A stretch of 64,000 nucleotides of DNA from Bettongia penicillata ogilbyi (taxonomy: Eukaryota > Chordata > Mammalia > Diprotodontia > Potoroidae), in contig JAJHZJ010000419.1 of NCBI GenBank assembly GCA_023548195.1, positions 2,416,773 to 2,480,772 on the forward strand, in the 5' to 3' direction. Position 1 is the first letter of the stretch; every line of letters begins with the position of its first letter. Below are positions 23,735 through 35,884 of the stretch, piece by piece. Both the position numbers and the translations under genes were made by a program. Under the pieces are notes generated by a model. That model was not told where the DNA came from, searched no databases, and saw only the letters and a list, made by a program, of their open reading frames with translations.

Positions 23735-23800
23735 CCATGTCTTTGCCCAGTATTGAGCGTATATTGGGCACTTAGTACACGCTTCTTGACTGACTGATTT
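23735..23800 (+). mobile_element. L2-like tail fragment
   Basis: The short text GGGCACTTAGTACACGCTTC followed by TTGACTGACTG resembles the very end of L2. Low support because of length. Confidence 0.35.
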
Positions 23801-24600
23801 AGCACTTAACACATACAAGACTATAATAGAGGTATCAAGATTAAAAAGATTAAAACCCTGCTCTTATGAATGTAAATCCCATTTGAAGATCAAGGAAGAA
23901 GGAAGAAAAGTCACTACTGAAAAAAGGCAGAGAGGGAAGTGGGAAGAAAATCAGAATACAAGAAGGGTGAATTTAAAGAATGAAGAGGTATACAAGGTTC
24001 CATTCTCCAGAAAGGTCAGCAATATTTGGTCCATAATATTTGGCAGTTGGGAGGTCACTGGAGAAATGAGATAGCAGGCTCCCCAGGAGCAGAAGGTAAA
24101 AAGCTTTTCCAGATATTTGGAAAAGCAGAGAGTAAATAAGACAATATTTTATTGAAGGGTAATATTTCTGAGAAGAAAGGGGAGGAAATGTTAGCAAACA
24201 TTTTTAAGTTTTATATATTCTTATTAGAATTATACATATTACATATAATTTTTTTATATTCTTATCAGACCTTATAGTTAAAAAAAATCACATTTTGTTC
24301 AATGATTTTCTATAGATCTTTCAGATTTTTATGAATTTAATTTAAAACTGAGGAATTTTTATTTTTTGCCATAGATTATTTAGAAGGACATAGATTCAGA
24401 ATTACATCTTTCTTGGAAGAACCAGAGAAATCTTCCAGGCATGGAGGATAATCCATTCCTTTAAAAGTTAGTTATAACCACATTGAGTCTACATATTAGA
24501 GATATGAAAGTAGATACTATATAGATGTATGAATATGTGTGTATGTATATATGTACACATATATACATATGTATTTCAAGTAACCACACCCTACATGACA
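23801..24600. other. Unassigned sequence with small (TATG)n tract
   Basis: Purine-rich stretch at 23880-24100, then AT-rich. A (TATG/TACA)n tract lies at 24523-24575. No gene or nameable repeat. Confidence 0.45.
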
Positions 24601-24604
24601 TTAG

Positions 24605-24715
24605 AATTTCATTGGTGCTTGAAAGAAGGAACTTTGTGTTTCTTTGAATCCCCAGAATTTAGTACAATCCCTGGTATGTGATATGCAGTTAATAATGCTG
24701 ATTGACTATTTGACT
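24605..24715 (+). mobile_element. L2 3'-end fragment
   Basis: Reads GCTTGAAAGAAGGAACTTTG, GAATCCCCAGAATTTAGTAC, then GTTAATAATGCTGATTGACT, in the order of the L2 terminus. Confidence 0.6.
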
Positions 24716-24719
24716 TGGA

Positions 24720-25730
24720 GTTTGGGATGAAGGCCATATGATTTTATGAACAACTGTTTCACTTACAGTTAGTTCTCTGTGATTAAGCCTGAAGCCACTG
24801 TTGAATACTTTGGAAGAATTGTTGTTTCAGGACAACGTGGTCTGGCAAATGTCACTAAGCAATTCTGCTCCATATAGATTATTCTGCTGTATCTGATTAA
24901 TAAAAAAAAATAGGAGGAGGGGAAGACAGAATTTCCCAATATGTAACTCCCTTACAGGATTAGATCTAAAGATTGCTAACAATTAAATGGCAGCTGGAAC
25001 TATACCATAACTCAATAAAATAGCACTGGTAATCATCATCTATTTCTATGTTGATTGAATCTATTTTTTTAAACCTTTTTTCCTCCTCAAAGTGGGGAAA
25101 AATTTATTGAGGTCTACTAAAATCCAGTGTAAATTTTGTTGAAGATGAACAACAGAAGGTTCAGTCAATGAAGTTCAAAGCATAGTTTTCTGAAGAAGGT
25201 TAAAGGTTAAAGTGCAGAGAGTTAGGGGGGAAGACCTTAAGAATAAAGCTACAAAAGAGTCTTCAAACCAAACACCTCTGGAGGCCCTAAATATGTTAAC
25301 AAATAAAGCAAAAGCAAGAAAAAAATCTATGGCATTAAGAAAAAATACCCTGAACTCTATGTACTACCAGTTCTATTTACTACGATTGCAACGAAACGTG
25401 TCTATTAGGTTTTTCTTACATTTATATTTAATTCATATAATTTTGTATAAAATGACCTATGTATACATTAGGCAAATGAATAATTCTTGAATATCACTGT
25501 CCTTATAAATATTTATTGAAGAATTACAAAAATCTTGTTACAAAGGGATATTTGGTCAAAGCTCTGTCTCCATGACAATAAATAAATATTTTGTCCTGGA
25601 TAAATAGTCATGAATAGCCATGACTTAAGGTTTTTCTACATGTGACATTTTGTTGAAAATTTGAATCAAATAGTTTTATTAACATTGATTCAAAGTTGGC
25701 TTGACTAAAAATTTAACTTTTCTGGTGTGT
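24720..25730. other. Unassigned AT-rich sequence
   Basis: Nothing recognisable; a 92-codon frame at 25212-25490 is low in complexity and not protein-like. Confidence 0.45.
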
Positions 25731-25737
25731 GCAGCTG

Positions 25738-25905
25738 GGTGTTCATTCATTCAACCAATATTTATTATATGTCTATTGTGTGTCAGGAACTGTGTACTGA
25801 AGATTCAGATAATAAAAAAAATCATTCCTATTCTCATGGAGATTGCACCCTAGTAGATGCACTCTAATATCAGACAAATTATAGTGCAGACATGGCTTTA
25901 CTATG
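25738..25905 (-). mobile_element. L2 3'-end fragment
   Basis: The text AACCAATATTTATTATATGT, GTCAGGAACTGTGTACTGAA and CTCATGGAGATTGCACCCTA is the reverse complement of an L2 3' end. Confidence 0.6.
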
Positions 25906-26119
25906 ATAACATAGAATGATACTTGGACAAGACTAGAAAGTACCTTAGAAACCATGTAGAGGCAAATTTTTGCTTTATTTGGTGAGTAGACCATATAAGC
26001 AGAAATCCAAAAGTATTCAGGTCATATGACATTTATATATGATAATGCAATACTGAAAACTGTTATTTATTTAAAAATTATAGATTTTTAAAATCCATTT
26101 ATCCAATTTTTTAAATCCA

Positions 26120-26345
26120 TTTATTCAACAAGTGCATAGAGTGCTGAGCCTCCATTCCAGATGACCTGGGTTCAAAATCTACCTCCAGAATTTAGTAGAT
26201 TCAGGAACCTAAGTAAGTTACTTAGATACATGAACCTAAGGGTAAGTTACACACTCCCTGTGCCTGAAGCAACTCTACAGACCAGCAGAGCTGATCAATT
26301 GTTGCACTGATATCTTTTTCTTTACCAATGAAATTGATCTCTGCA
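26120..26345 (+). mobile_element. MIR/THER-type marsupial SINE
   Basis: The head reads GAGTGCTGAGCCTCCATTCC then GATGACCTGGGTTCAAAATC. The 3' part has AAGCAACTCTACAGACCAG and TTTACCAATGAAATTGATCT, a marsupial SINE tail I recognise but cannot name with certainty. Confidence 0.6.
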
Positions 26346-28529
26346 CTGGATGTAACAGGATAAGAATATCTGATAAGAGGGAACTGATATACAAAATAAG
26401 TAAACACGTTGAAAAGGCACACCTACTTCTGTTTGATGGATTCAAGTCACTTGGTAGAGGTGGATATCCTAATACACTGAAAAATTGGCAGATGTGATGA
26501 GACAAATCTTATTTTGCTCCCAAATTATTAATTTATTTGTTTTCAGCTTTCAACATTCATTTCCATAAATTTTAAATTTTCTCCCCCTCCTTCCCCAATA
26601 TGGCATGCAATTTCATATGGGCTCTACACACGCATTCCCATTAAATCATTTTCACATTAGTCATGTTGCATAGAAGAATTATAGCAGATGGGAGAAACTA
26701 TGAGGAATACAAAACAAAGCAAAACATAATGAAAGAGAAAAGTCTGCTTCATTCTGTGTTCTGACTCCATCATTCTTTCTCTGGATGTGGATGGCATTTT
26801 GCGTCATGAGTCCTTTGGAAATGTTTTGTTGAGAAGGGCTACGTCCATCAAAATCAGTCCTCACAGACTGACTGTTACTGTGTATAATGTTCTTCTGGTT
26901 CTGCTCATTTCACTCAGTATCAGTTCTTATATATCTTTCCAGGTTTTTCTGAGTTCTGACTGTTCTTTCTTATAGCACAATGGTATTCATATACGACAAC
27001 TCATTCAGTTATTTCCCAATTGATGGAAATCCTCTCAACTTCCAGTTCTTAGCAACCACAAAAAGAGCTGCTATAAATATGTTTGTACATGTGGGTCCTT
27101 TTCCCACCTTATGATCTCTTTGGGATACAGCCCTAGAAGCAGTATTGCTGGGTATGCACATTTTTATAGCCCTTTGGGCATAGTTCCAAACTCCTAAATG
27201 GTTCGATCAGCTCACAGTTCTACCAACAATGAATTAGTTTTCAAACTCTCCCACATTTTCTCCAACATTTATTATTTTCCTGTTCTGTCATGTTAGTCAA
27301 TTGTATACGTATGATGTGGTACCTCAGAGTTGTTTTGATTTGCATCTCTCTAATCAATAATGATGAATTTTTTCATATGTCTATAGATAGCATTAATTTC
27401 TTCCTCTGAAAATTGGCTGTTCATATCCTTTGACCATTTATCAATTGGGGAATGACTTGTATGGAAATTTGACTCAATTCTCTGTATATATTTTATAAAT
27501 GAGGCCTTTATCACAGACACATTGTAAAAATTCATTTCCACTTTTCTGCTTCACTCCAAATCTTAGTTATATTGGCTTTGTTTGTGCAAAAACTTTTCAA
27601 TTTAGTGTAATCAAAATTATTCATTTTGCATTTCATAATGTTCTCTATCTCTTGTTTAGTCATAAATTCCTCTGCTCTCCATAAATCTTAGAAGTAAACT
27701 ATTCCTTGCTTCCATAATTTATTTATAGTATCAGCCTTTATACCTAGATTGTTTACACATTTGGATTTTATTCTGGCATACAGTGTCAAGCATTGGTCTA
27801 TGTCCAATTTCCACCACATTTTTTTTCCAGTTTTCCCATCAGTTTTTGTCAAACAGTAAGTTCTTATCCCAGAAGCTGGGGTCCTTGGGTTTATCAAATA
27901 GTAGGCTGCTATAGTCGTTGGCTACTATGTCTTTTGTACCTAACCTATTCCACTGATCTACTTCTCTATTTCTTAGCCAATACCAATGGCTAAGATGACT
28001 GCTGCTTTATAATAAAATTTAAGATCTGGTATAACTATGCCACCTCCCCTAGCATTTCTGTTCATTAATTCTCTTGATATTCTGGACCTTTCATTCTTCA
28101 GGTGAATTTTGATATTATTTTTCTAGCTCTATAAAATAATTTTTGGCAGTTTGATTGGTATGGCACTGAATACGTAAGTTACTTTGGGTAGAAATTTTAA
28201 TTTTTATTATATTATCTCGGCCAACCCATGAGCAATTGATGTTTTTCCAGTTACTTAGATCTGATTTTATTTGTGCAAAAAGTGTTTTGTAATTTGTTCA
28301 TATGGTCCCTGAGTTTGTTTTGACAGGTAGACTCTCAGATATTTTTTAGTCTCTACCATAGATTTAAATGGGATTTCTCTTTCTATCTCTTGCTTCTGGG
28401 CTTTCTTTGTAATATATAGAAATGCAGATGGTTTATGTGGGTTTATTTTATATCCTGAAACTTTACTAAAGTTGTTGATTATTTCAAGTACTTTTTTACT
28501 TGATTCTCTAGGATTCTCTAAGTATATTA

Positions 28530-28556
28530 TCATATATATATATGCATATGTATCAC
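28530..28556. repeat. (TA)n tract replacing L1 RT catalytic codons
   Basis: The other L1 copies read, antisense, ATTATCATATCATCTGCAAA here. This copy instead has a TA-rich expansion and GCATATGTATCACTC before CAAAGAGTGATAAC. Confidence 0.7.
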
Positions 28557-28980
28557 TCTACAAAGAGTGATAACTTAGTTTCTTCCTTGCCTATTCTAAT
28601 TTCTTCAATTTCTTTTTCTTCTCTTACTGCTAAAGCTAAAATTTCTAGTACTATATTGAATAACAGTGGTGATAATGGACATCTTATTTCCCCTCTGATC
28701 TTTTTGGAAATGCATCTAACTCATTTCAATTACATATAGTGCTTGCTGAAGGTTTTAGGTAGAAGCTACTTAACATTTTAAGGAAAGCTCCATTTATTCC
28801 TAAACTCTTCAATATTTTTAATAGGAAAGATGGTTGTATTTTGTCAAAAGCTTTTTCTGCATCCATTGAGATTATCATAAGTTTTCTGATTGTTTTGTTG
28901 TTGATATGGTCAATGATATCCATAGTTTTCCTAATATTGAACCAGCCCTGTATTCCTGGTATTATTGCTGTGTTCATCTT

Positions 28981-29082
28981 TTGTTTTCGAAGAAGACCAT
29001 GACATCAGAGAAATGATGACATGACTTGTACTGGATTTTGTTTTAAGTGAGGGAGGGCTGTCAAAGTCACCAGCCATAAATC
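28981..29082 (-). mobile_element. RTE-tailed SINE (WSINE1/RTESINE-type) inside L1
   Basis: Reads GTTTTCGAAGAAGACCATGA, CAGAGAAATGATGACATGAC, then AGTGAGGGAGGGCTG and a GTCACCAGCC end, the reverse complement of the SINE at the window start. Antisense L1 ORF2 text lies on both sides. About 50-100 bases of L1 are missing near the junction. Confidence 0.8.
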
Positions 29083-32000
29083 TTAACGGATCAAACTGTT
29101 TCTCTCTTTTGACTCTTCTCAGTTTAAGTATCAGCACCACATTTGTATCATAAAAAGAATTTGGTAGGACTCCTTCTTTGTCAAGTTCCCTAAATAGTCT
29201 ATGTACTATTGAAATTAACTGTTTTTGAAATGTTTGATAGAATTTGCTTGTAAATCCATCTGGCTATGGAGATTTTTGTCTAGGGAGTCCATTGATGACT
29301 TGTTCAACTTCTTTTTTAGAGATGGGGTAATTTAAGTATTTTACCTCCTCTTCTGTTAATCTGGGCAATTTATATTTTTGTAACAATCCATCCATTTCAC
29401 TAAGTGTCAAATTTATGGGCTACAATTAGGCAAAAAAATTTCTAGTTATTGTTTTAATTTCCTCTTCATTGGGAGTGAATTTATCATTTTCATTTTTGAT
29501 ACTGGTAATTTGGTCTTCTTCTTTCTTTTTTAAATCAAATTGACAAAAGGTTTATCCATTATATTTATTTTTATAAAACCAGTTTAGTTTTATTTTTATA
29601 AAACCAGCTTAGTTTTATTAGTTGAATAGTTTTCTTAATTTCATTTTTATTAATCTCTCCTTTGGTTTTCAGTATTTCTAATTTGGTATTTAATTGAAAA
29701 TCTGCAATTTGTCCTTTTTTCTAGCTTTTTCAGTTGCATGCCAAATTTATTGATCTCCTCTTTCTCTATTTTTATTCATGTAAGCATTCAGTGATATAAA
29801 ATTTCCCCTATGATCTGCTTTCATTGCATCCCATAAGTTTTGGTATTATGTCTCATTATTGTCATTCTCTTGAATGAAATTATTGATTGCTTTTATGATT
29901 TGTTGTTTGACCCACTCATTCTTTAGGATTATTTAGTTTTCAATTAATTTTTGGCCTATCTTTTCATGGCCTTTTATTACATACAATTTTTATTACATCG
30001 TGATCTGAAAAGGGTGCATTGACTATTTCTGCCTCTCTGCACTGGACTGTGAGGTTTTAATGCCTTATTGTTAATTTTTGTGTATGTGCCATATACCACC
30101 GAGAAAAATGTATATTCCTTTCTGTCCCCATTCAATTTTTTCTAGAGGTCTTCTATCTTATCTACTTTTTCCAGAATTCTATTCACTTTCTTAACTTCTT
30201 CCTTGTTTATTTTGAGGTTACTAAGTTCAGAGAAGGGAAGGTTGAGGTCCTCCACTAGTATAGTTTTGCATTCTATTTCTTCCTGCAACTCCAGTAACAT
30301 CTCCCCTAAGAATATGGATGCTATGCCCCTTGGTGCATATGTGTTTTGTAATGATATTAGTCTGATGTCTATGGTGCCTTTTAGCAGGTTATAATTTCCT
30401 TCCTTATCTGTTTTGATTAGATTTATTTTTACTTTTGCTTTGTCTGAGATTGCTATCCCTGCTTGTTTTGCTTCACCTGAAGCATAATAATATTCTATTC
30501 TAGGCTTTTACCTTTACCCTGTGTGTATCTCCTTGTTTCAAATGTGTTTCTTGTAAACTACATATTATAGATTATGGTTTTTAATCCATTCTGCTATCTG
30601 CCTCCATTTTATGGGAGAGTTCATCTAATTTTCATTCACAGTTATGATTACTATCTGTGTCTTTCCATCATATCCCCTCCCCAATTTATGGTTTTGTGTC
30701 TCCCTTCACCCTTCCCCTGCTCAAAAGAGTTTTACTTATGATCACAGCCTCCTTCAGTGTTCTCTCCCTTCTGTCAATCCTTCTCCCTTTTCTTTCTCTT
30801 TTCCCTTACTACTTCTTCCCTCCCTTCTAACCACCCCCTCCCTTTTCTTTCCCCTTTCCTCTCTCAATGCCTATATGGAAAATTAGATTTCTATACTTAA
30901 CAGAATATGTTGTTCTCTCCTTGAACCAAATCCAATGAGAGTAAAGCTCAAACAATGGTCATCTCCCTCCCTTCTTTCTCTCTAGTATAATATGATTTTA
31001 TGCCTTTTCATATGATGCAATTTATCCTTTTCTGCCTCCTCCTTTCCTCTTCTCCCATTACAATTTCTTTGCACCCCTTAATTAGTTTTTTATTGTCACA
31101 TAAGTTAATTTATGTCCATATCCTGTGTCTATGTATATCCCTTTTGAAATTCCGTAATAAATATCAATTCTGAAAATTAATAAGTATCATCCTTCCATAT
31201 AGGGATGAAACAGTTCAACCTTATTAAATGTTTTTTTTTTCTTTTTTTCCTCTTTAACTTTTTATGCCTCTCTGGAGTCTTATATTTGAAGATCAACTTT
31301 TCCATTGAGCTCTGGCCTTTTCATTGGAAAGGTCTGGAAATTCGTTATTTCATTGAATGTCCATCTCCTTGCCTGAAAGATTATGCTCAATTTTTCTGGG
31401 TAATTTATCTTTGGTTATAGTGAAAGCTCCTTTGCTTTACAGAATATCATATCCCAATCCCTCCAATCTTTCAATGTAGAAGTTGCAAGGTCCTGTGTGA
31501 TTCTGACTGCAAATTCTCAATATTTTAATTGTTTCTTTCTTGCATTATTTTCTCCTTGAGCTAATAATTCTGGAATTTAGGAACAATATTGCTTGGCACT
31601 TTCAATTTGAGATTTCTTTCAGGAGGTGATCAGTGGATTCTTTCAATGACCATTTTGCCCTCTGGTTCTAAGCTCTCAGGGCAGTTTTCCTTAATGATTT
31701 CTTGGAAGATACTGTCTAGGCTCTTTTTCTTCATCATGGCTTTCTAGTAGATCAAAAATTCTTAGATTTTTCTCTCCTGGATCTATTTTCCAGGTCAATT
31801 GCTTTTCCAATGAGATAGTTTACATTTTCTTCTATTTTTTTCATTGTTTAGATATTGTTTGACTGGTAATTGATGTCTCATAGAGTCATTAGCTTCTACT
31901 TGCCCAATTCTAATTTTTAACAAATTGTTTTCTTCAGTTAGCTTTTGTACTTCCTTTTCCTTTTGTCCTTTTTAAGGAGTTATTTTCTAGAATTTGGCTT

Positions 32001-32647
32001 GTACCTCCTTATCCATTTCACCAATTTTACTTTTTAAGGATCTGCTCTCTTCAGTGAATTCTTTTTTCCTTTTGTCAATTGTATTTTTAAAATCATTGGT
32101 CAATTTTTCTTCTACCTCTCTAACTTCGCTTTTAAAATCCTCTTGAGTTCTTCCAAGAATGTTTTTTGGACTTGATACCAGTTAATATTACCTTTTGAAG
32201 TTTCAGGTGTGGGTATATTGTCAGTGGTCTCTTCTTCTAAATTCATATTTTGATCTTCTCTGTCCCCATAATAAGATTCTGTGGTCTTTGATTTTGTGAT
32301 TTGCTTCTTGCTCATGTTGTTTGCTATTGCCAGACTTTTAAAGTGGATCTGTGCTTCTGGGGCACAGGGGGCTCTGTCCAGTGTTTCTTGTGCTGGGACC
32401 TAGGGGCCTATTTACTGGCTTTGGGTGTTATGGGCTCGAGTTCTTTCAGCTTGAAGCTATGTATGGTGCAACTTACCTAGTGCTGAGTTGACTAGTGGAT
32501 GCCAAAGTCAAGGTCACTTGAAGTCTTTCAGAGATTCCCCAGAGTTACACTGAAGCTAGTGGCATGAGGTATGGGGGAAGGGTGGTCTGGCCCCTGGAGG
32601 TCTAGTCTATTCCTCCCCAGTATTGTGCTAGTTCATGGACAGATTCA

Positions 32648-33160
32648 GTGACTAATGAACTCCTGTTGGTGCTGGTGTCTGCCCAATTGCCCTGGCTTGC
32701 TAAAACACTCACTTGGTATCCTGGTGTTGGCATTTACTGGCTCCCCTTCCAGGGCTCAGGATCTCTTGCTGATCCACTGAGGTGGGGCTTGCTGGGATGC
32801 CTCTGGTTCTGCACTGGTCCCCTTCAGCCACTGAAACAGGGACCCTTCCCTTCTATCTCCCTAGCCTCCAAGCTAAAAGACTGTTGTAGCCTTTCTACTG
32901 GCCCCACTATTCCAAGATGCTTCCTGGGGCAATATTCTCTAGGTTTATCAACATCAACAAGGGGAAGGTTAGAGCACTTGCACTTTATTCCACTATCTTG
33001 GCTCCCAGAAGTTCAAGTAAATGACTTTCAAACATTTAGTCTGTGGGGTGATAGCCCCAGTAGCTGCTGCTGCCATGGTCCCTGTGCTTTTTTCTCACCC
33101 AGTTCTGCCAGACTCCGGTCCTGTGTTGAAAAGTTTGGGAATTGTCACTACTGCTGGTGA
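32648..33160 (+). other. Antisense open frame in L1 5'UTR (170 codons)
   Basis: A GTG-opened frame runs 170 codons opposite the L1 5'UTR. It has no recognisable domain. It is the longest open frame outside the 44762 L1, helped by the higher GC of the 5'UTR. I consider it non-coding by default; primate L1 carries a known antisense ORF0, but no homology is implied. Confidence 0.25.
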
Positions 33161-33544
33161 TTCAGTCCCTCTCTGGGCCACTCCTGCTATGATATGGTCA
33201 AATGTGGGCTGGTACAACCTATGACCTCTGAGGTCCCCAAGTCTGGTTTAATAGACCCTTCCTGTTGACTTTCCAGGCTGTTCTGGGCTGGAAATCTGCC
33301 ACACTCTGTCTCCTAGTGAGTTCTGCCACTAAAATTTGTTCAGATTCACTCTTTAGAGGTATCTGAAGGAATTTGTGGAAGAGCTGAGGTGAGTCCCTGC
33401 TTTCATCTGCAATCTTGACTGTGCCTCCCTACAAATATTAAGAGTAGAAAAAAGCAAATATATCAATTTTCAAAAATGACAAAAGAGAAGTCTACACAAT
33501 ATAGGCCAGAGTACTCAACTTGAAGTCCTGAAAAATTTCTGGAC

Positions 33545-33655
33545 TTAATATTAACAACAGCAATAATAATAGTTAGCATTTACATAATGTTTTTCATTAT
33601 GTTTGAAAAATGTTTTGCATATATTATTTCATTTGACAATTAAAGTTATAGTTAC
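33545..33655 (-). mobile_element. MIR/THER1 fragment
   Basis: The text AATAATAGTTAGCATTTACA and ATGTTTTGCATATATTATTT is the reversed THER1 tail. Confidence 0.6.
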
Positions 33656-33656
33656 A

Positions 33657-34260
33657 AAGAATTAGAATGACTTTATGCAGAACAGATCACTCACAATTAG
33701 CCTCATTTTCATTTTTGGTATAATTATTTAATATGTAGATGAAAAAAATACTATAGATATGGCTTACCTATATTTTAGCAAGTTTTGATATTATATGCCA
33801 AACTATTCTTGTGAAGATGGAAAGATGTGGACTAGATACTAAAACTACGTGTATTCCAATCAAGTGGGAAGGCTGGATTTGAAGTAGTTATAAATGAATC
33901 AGTGTTAACAAGGGAGGAAGTTCACAGTCAAATAAACCCAAAGACCTGTGCTTTGGCTTTATTGACTATTTTTTAAATCAGTGACTTGATCATGGTCATA
34001 GATGCACATATCAAATTTTCAGATGGCACAAAGTGAAGAGACACAGCTAACACCCTTATATGATAGGCAGGATCCAAAAAAGATCTTGATATGCTTGGAC
34101 ATTGGTCTGAATTTACTAAGATGAAATTCAGTAGGGTGTAAAATCTTTCCCTTGTGTACAAAAAATCAATTTCACAAGTGTAAGAATAGAAAATTCTAGA
34201 ACAGATGTAGTGAACTGAGAGCAAATCATTTGAATCTATAAAGGACCACTAGGTGCTACG
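33657..34260 (+). mobile_element. L3/CR1 LINE, RT segment
   Basis: Sense L3 coding blocks in order: AGAATGACTTTATGCAGAAC, CTTACCTATATTTTAGCAAG (conserved V-Y-L-D-F-S-K), GAAGATGGAAAGATGTGG, AAATTTTCAGATGGCACAAA (the F-A-D-D-T site, now changed), GATCCAAAAAAGATCTTGAT and AAGATGAAATTCAGTAGGGT. Frames are broken throughout. Confidence 0.75.
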
Positions 34261-34389
34261 ATGTGCTTACATATATTACATAGCAACTTCTCACTAGTAA
34301 ACATTCTTGTATGTAGTTTTCAGGATCACAATCAGTCTCACTGGCAATCAAAAGAGAATAGAACAATTGAGAAGCTCTGCATTCTCTAG

Positions 34390-34495
34390 TTATTTGAGGT
34401 ACACAGAGGCTAAATAACTTATTTAGGATCATAAAGTCAATAAATTTCAAAAGTAGATGTTAAACACAAGTCTGAATGCAGGCCCCCAGCAATCT
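34390..34495 (-). mobile_element. MIR fragment
   Basis: Weak reversed MIR core: GAGGTACACAGAGGCTAAAT, then TAACTTATTTAGGATCATAA and AACACAAGTCTGAATGCAGG. Confidence 0.45.
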
Positions 34496-34509
34496 AGCAA
34501 TTAGTGATA

Positions 34510-35400
34510 TTTTTTAAATCCAGTTTTCCAGGGGTAATAAAAGGATGTTCATTATTACCATTATTGTCTAATATTTCACTAACAGTAGCCATAGACATAA
34601 AACAAGAAAAAAGAAAGAATAAACATAGGCAATAAGGAAACAAAACTATCACTTTTTGCAGATGCTATGATGATATTCTTAGAGAATTCTTCAAAATCCA
34701 TTAAAATCTTAGTCAAAACAATTAACAACATTAGCAAAGTTCTAAAATATAAATAAATCCAATCAAGTCATCAGTATTTCTATATGTTACAAATAAAACC
34801 GAGAAGGAAAAGATGCAATGAGAAATTCCATTTAAAATAGTCAAGAGACAGTATATGATATTTAAGTGTCTAACTACCAAGATTCACATAATTATAAAAT
34901 ATTTGACATACAAGGACAGAAAGTAATAACTAGAGAAATATCAATTGTTTATGGGTAGGCTGAGCCAATATAATAAAAATGACAGTACTGCCTAAGTTAA
35001 TTTACTTATTCAGTGCCATGCCAATCAAATTATCAAAGAATTACTTTATAAAACTCTTAACCAAATTCACCTTGAGGGAGGACAAAAAGGTCAAGAAAAT
35101 GCAGAGAACAATGAAAATGAAGTGAAGGAAGGTAGCCTACTAGTAACAGACCTCCAACTATATTACAAATCAGTAAATGTCAAAATAATTTGCTGTTGCA
35201 TGAGGAATAAAATGATTGATTATAAAGATTAGGTACATAATATATAGAAGCAAATGAGCCCAGAAACTTATTTGATACTCTCAAAGATCTCAGTTATTGG
35301 GGGAACAAACTATTTGACAAAAATTGCAGGACAAGCAAGAAAGTAGACATAGACTAACATCTCAGACATTGAACCTAGGCCTTAAATTCCAGATCCTTTC
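34510..35400 (+). mobile_element. L1 ORF2 fragment (RT to thumb)
   Basis: Sense L1 text matches the cleaner copy at 45490-46200: TCACTTTTTGCAGATGCTAT (the F-A-D-D site, second Asp changed to Ala), ATGGGTAGGCTGAGCCAATA, TGACAGTACTGCCTAAGTTA and AACTATTTGACAAAAATTGC. Both ends are truncated and no poly-A is present. Confidence 0.75.
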
Positions 35401-35454
35401 ATACACACTCCAATTCACTAGTGTGGGGTCTGGTCAGAGGTGACATATTTCTCA

Positions 35455-35880
35455 AGTCTGTAGTTTACACAAAGCTGGGGAGAAAAAGCTAATACATCGG
35501 ATGATATAATCAGGATTCAAAACAATCTAAACTGGTTGCAAGTATAAGATGGAAGGTAAAATCCCACTTGAGGATTGTAAAAATCAACTACAAAAGAACA
35601 GTATGAAAGATGTGAGTAGAAGATATTTGTATGATAAGACTCCCTAAGTGTCAATAAGCTACAAGATTGATAAACCAATGTGTAATTTGACAATGAAAAA
35701 ATTTTTTTGCATCAGTTTGCATTAATAAATTAGTATAGTATTCAGAAAGAGAATAATCCCACTGTACACAAAGTATTGTTCATTTCTAGACACAATATTT
35801 AATAATATGCCTTTCATTATTACTTCATATTCATGTATGAATAACTTTATCAAAGTTTAAAAAGAATAAATGTGGAGATA
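35455..35880 (+). mobile_element. Second L3/CR1 fragment
   Basis: The block ACACAAAGCTGGGGAGAAAA, GGATGATATAATCAGGATTC and GATGGAAGGTAAAATCCCAC covers the same RT segment as part of 33657-34260, so it is a separate copy and not the other half of that one. The right part is very decayed. Confidence 0.5.
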
Positions 35881-35884
35881 GATA

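Larger units (their letters stand above)
26521..33432 (-). mobile_element. Near full-length L1 (antisense), inactive
   Basis: Reading on the - strand: 5'UTR from 33432 (GGGAGGCACAGTCAAGATTG at the very start), ORF1 from an ATG at 32313-32315 starting MSKKQITKSKTTES, a purine-rich inter-ORF spacer mirrored by the CCCTCC-rich stretch at 30700-30860, ORF2 endonuclease from about 30690, RT around 28300-29250 (IISMDAEKAFDKI is readable at 28850), C-terminal domain to about 26900, and a 3'UTR ending at 26521. Total about 6.9 kb, the usual length. Several frameshifts and stops remain. A SINE sits at 28981-29082 and a TA tract has destroyed the RT catalytic site. Flanks CAAATTATTAA and CAAATATTAAG may be a decayed target duplication. 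Confidence 0.88.

Noticed and set aside
30644..30886. 80-codon + strand frame rich in Ser, Pro, Leu
   Set aside because: It is the antisense of the purine-rich L1 inter-ORF spacer; composition explains it.
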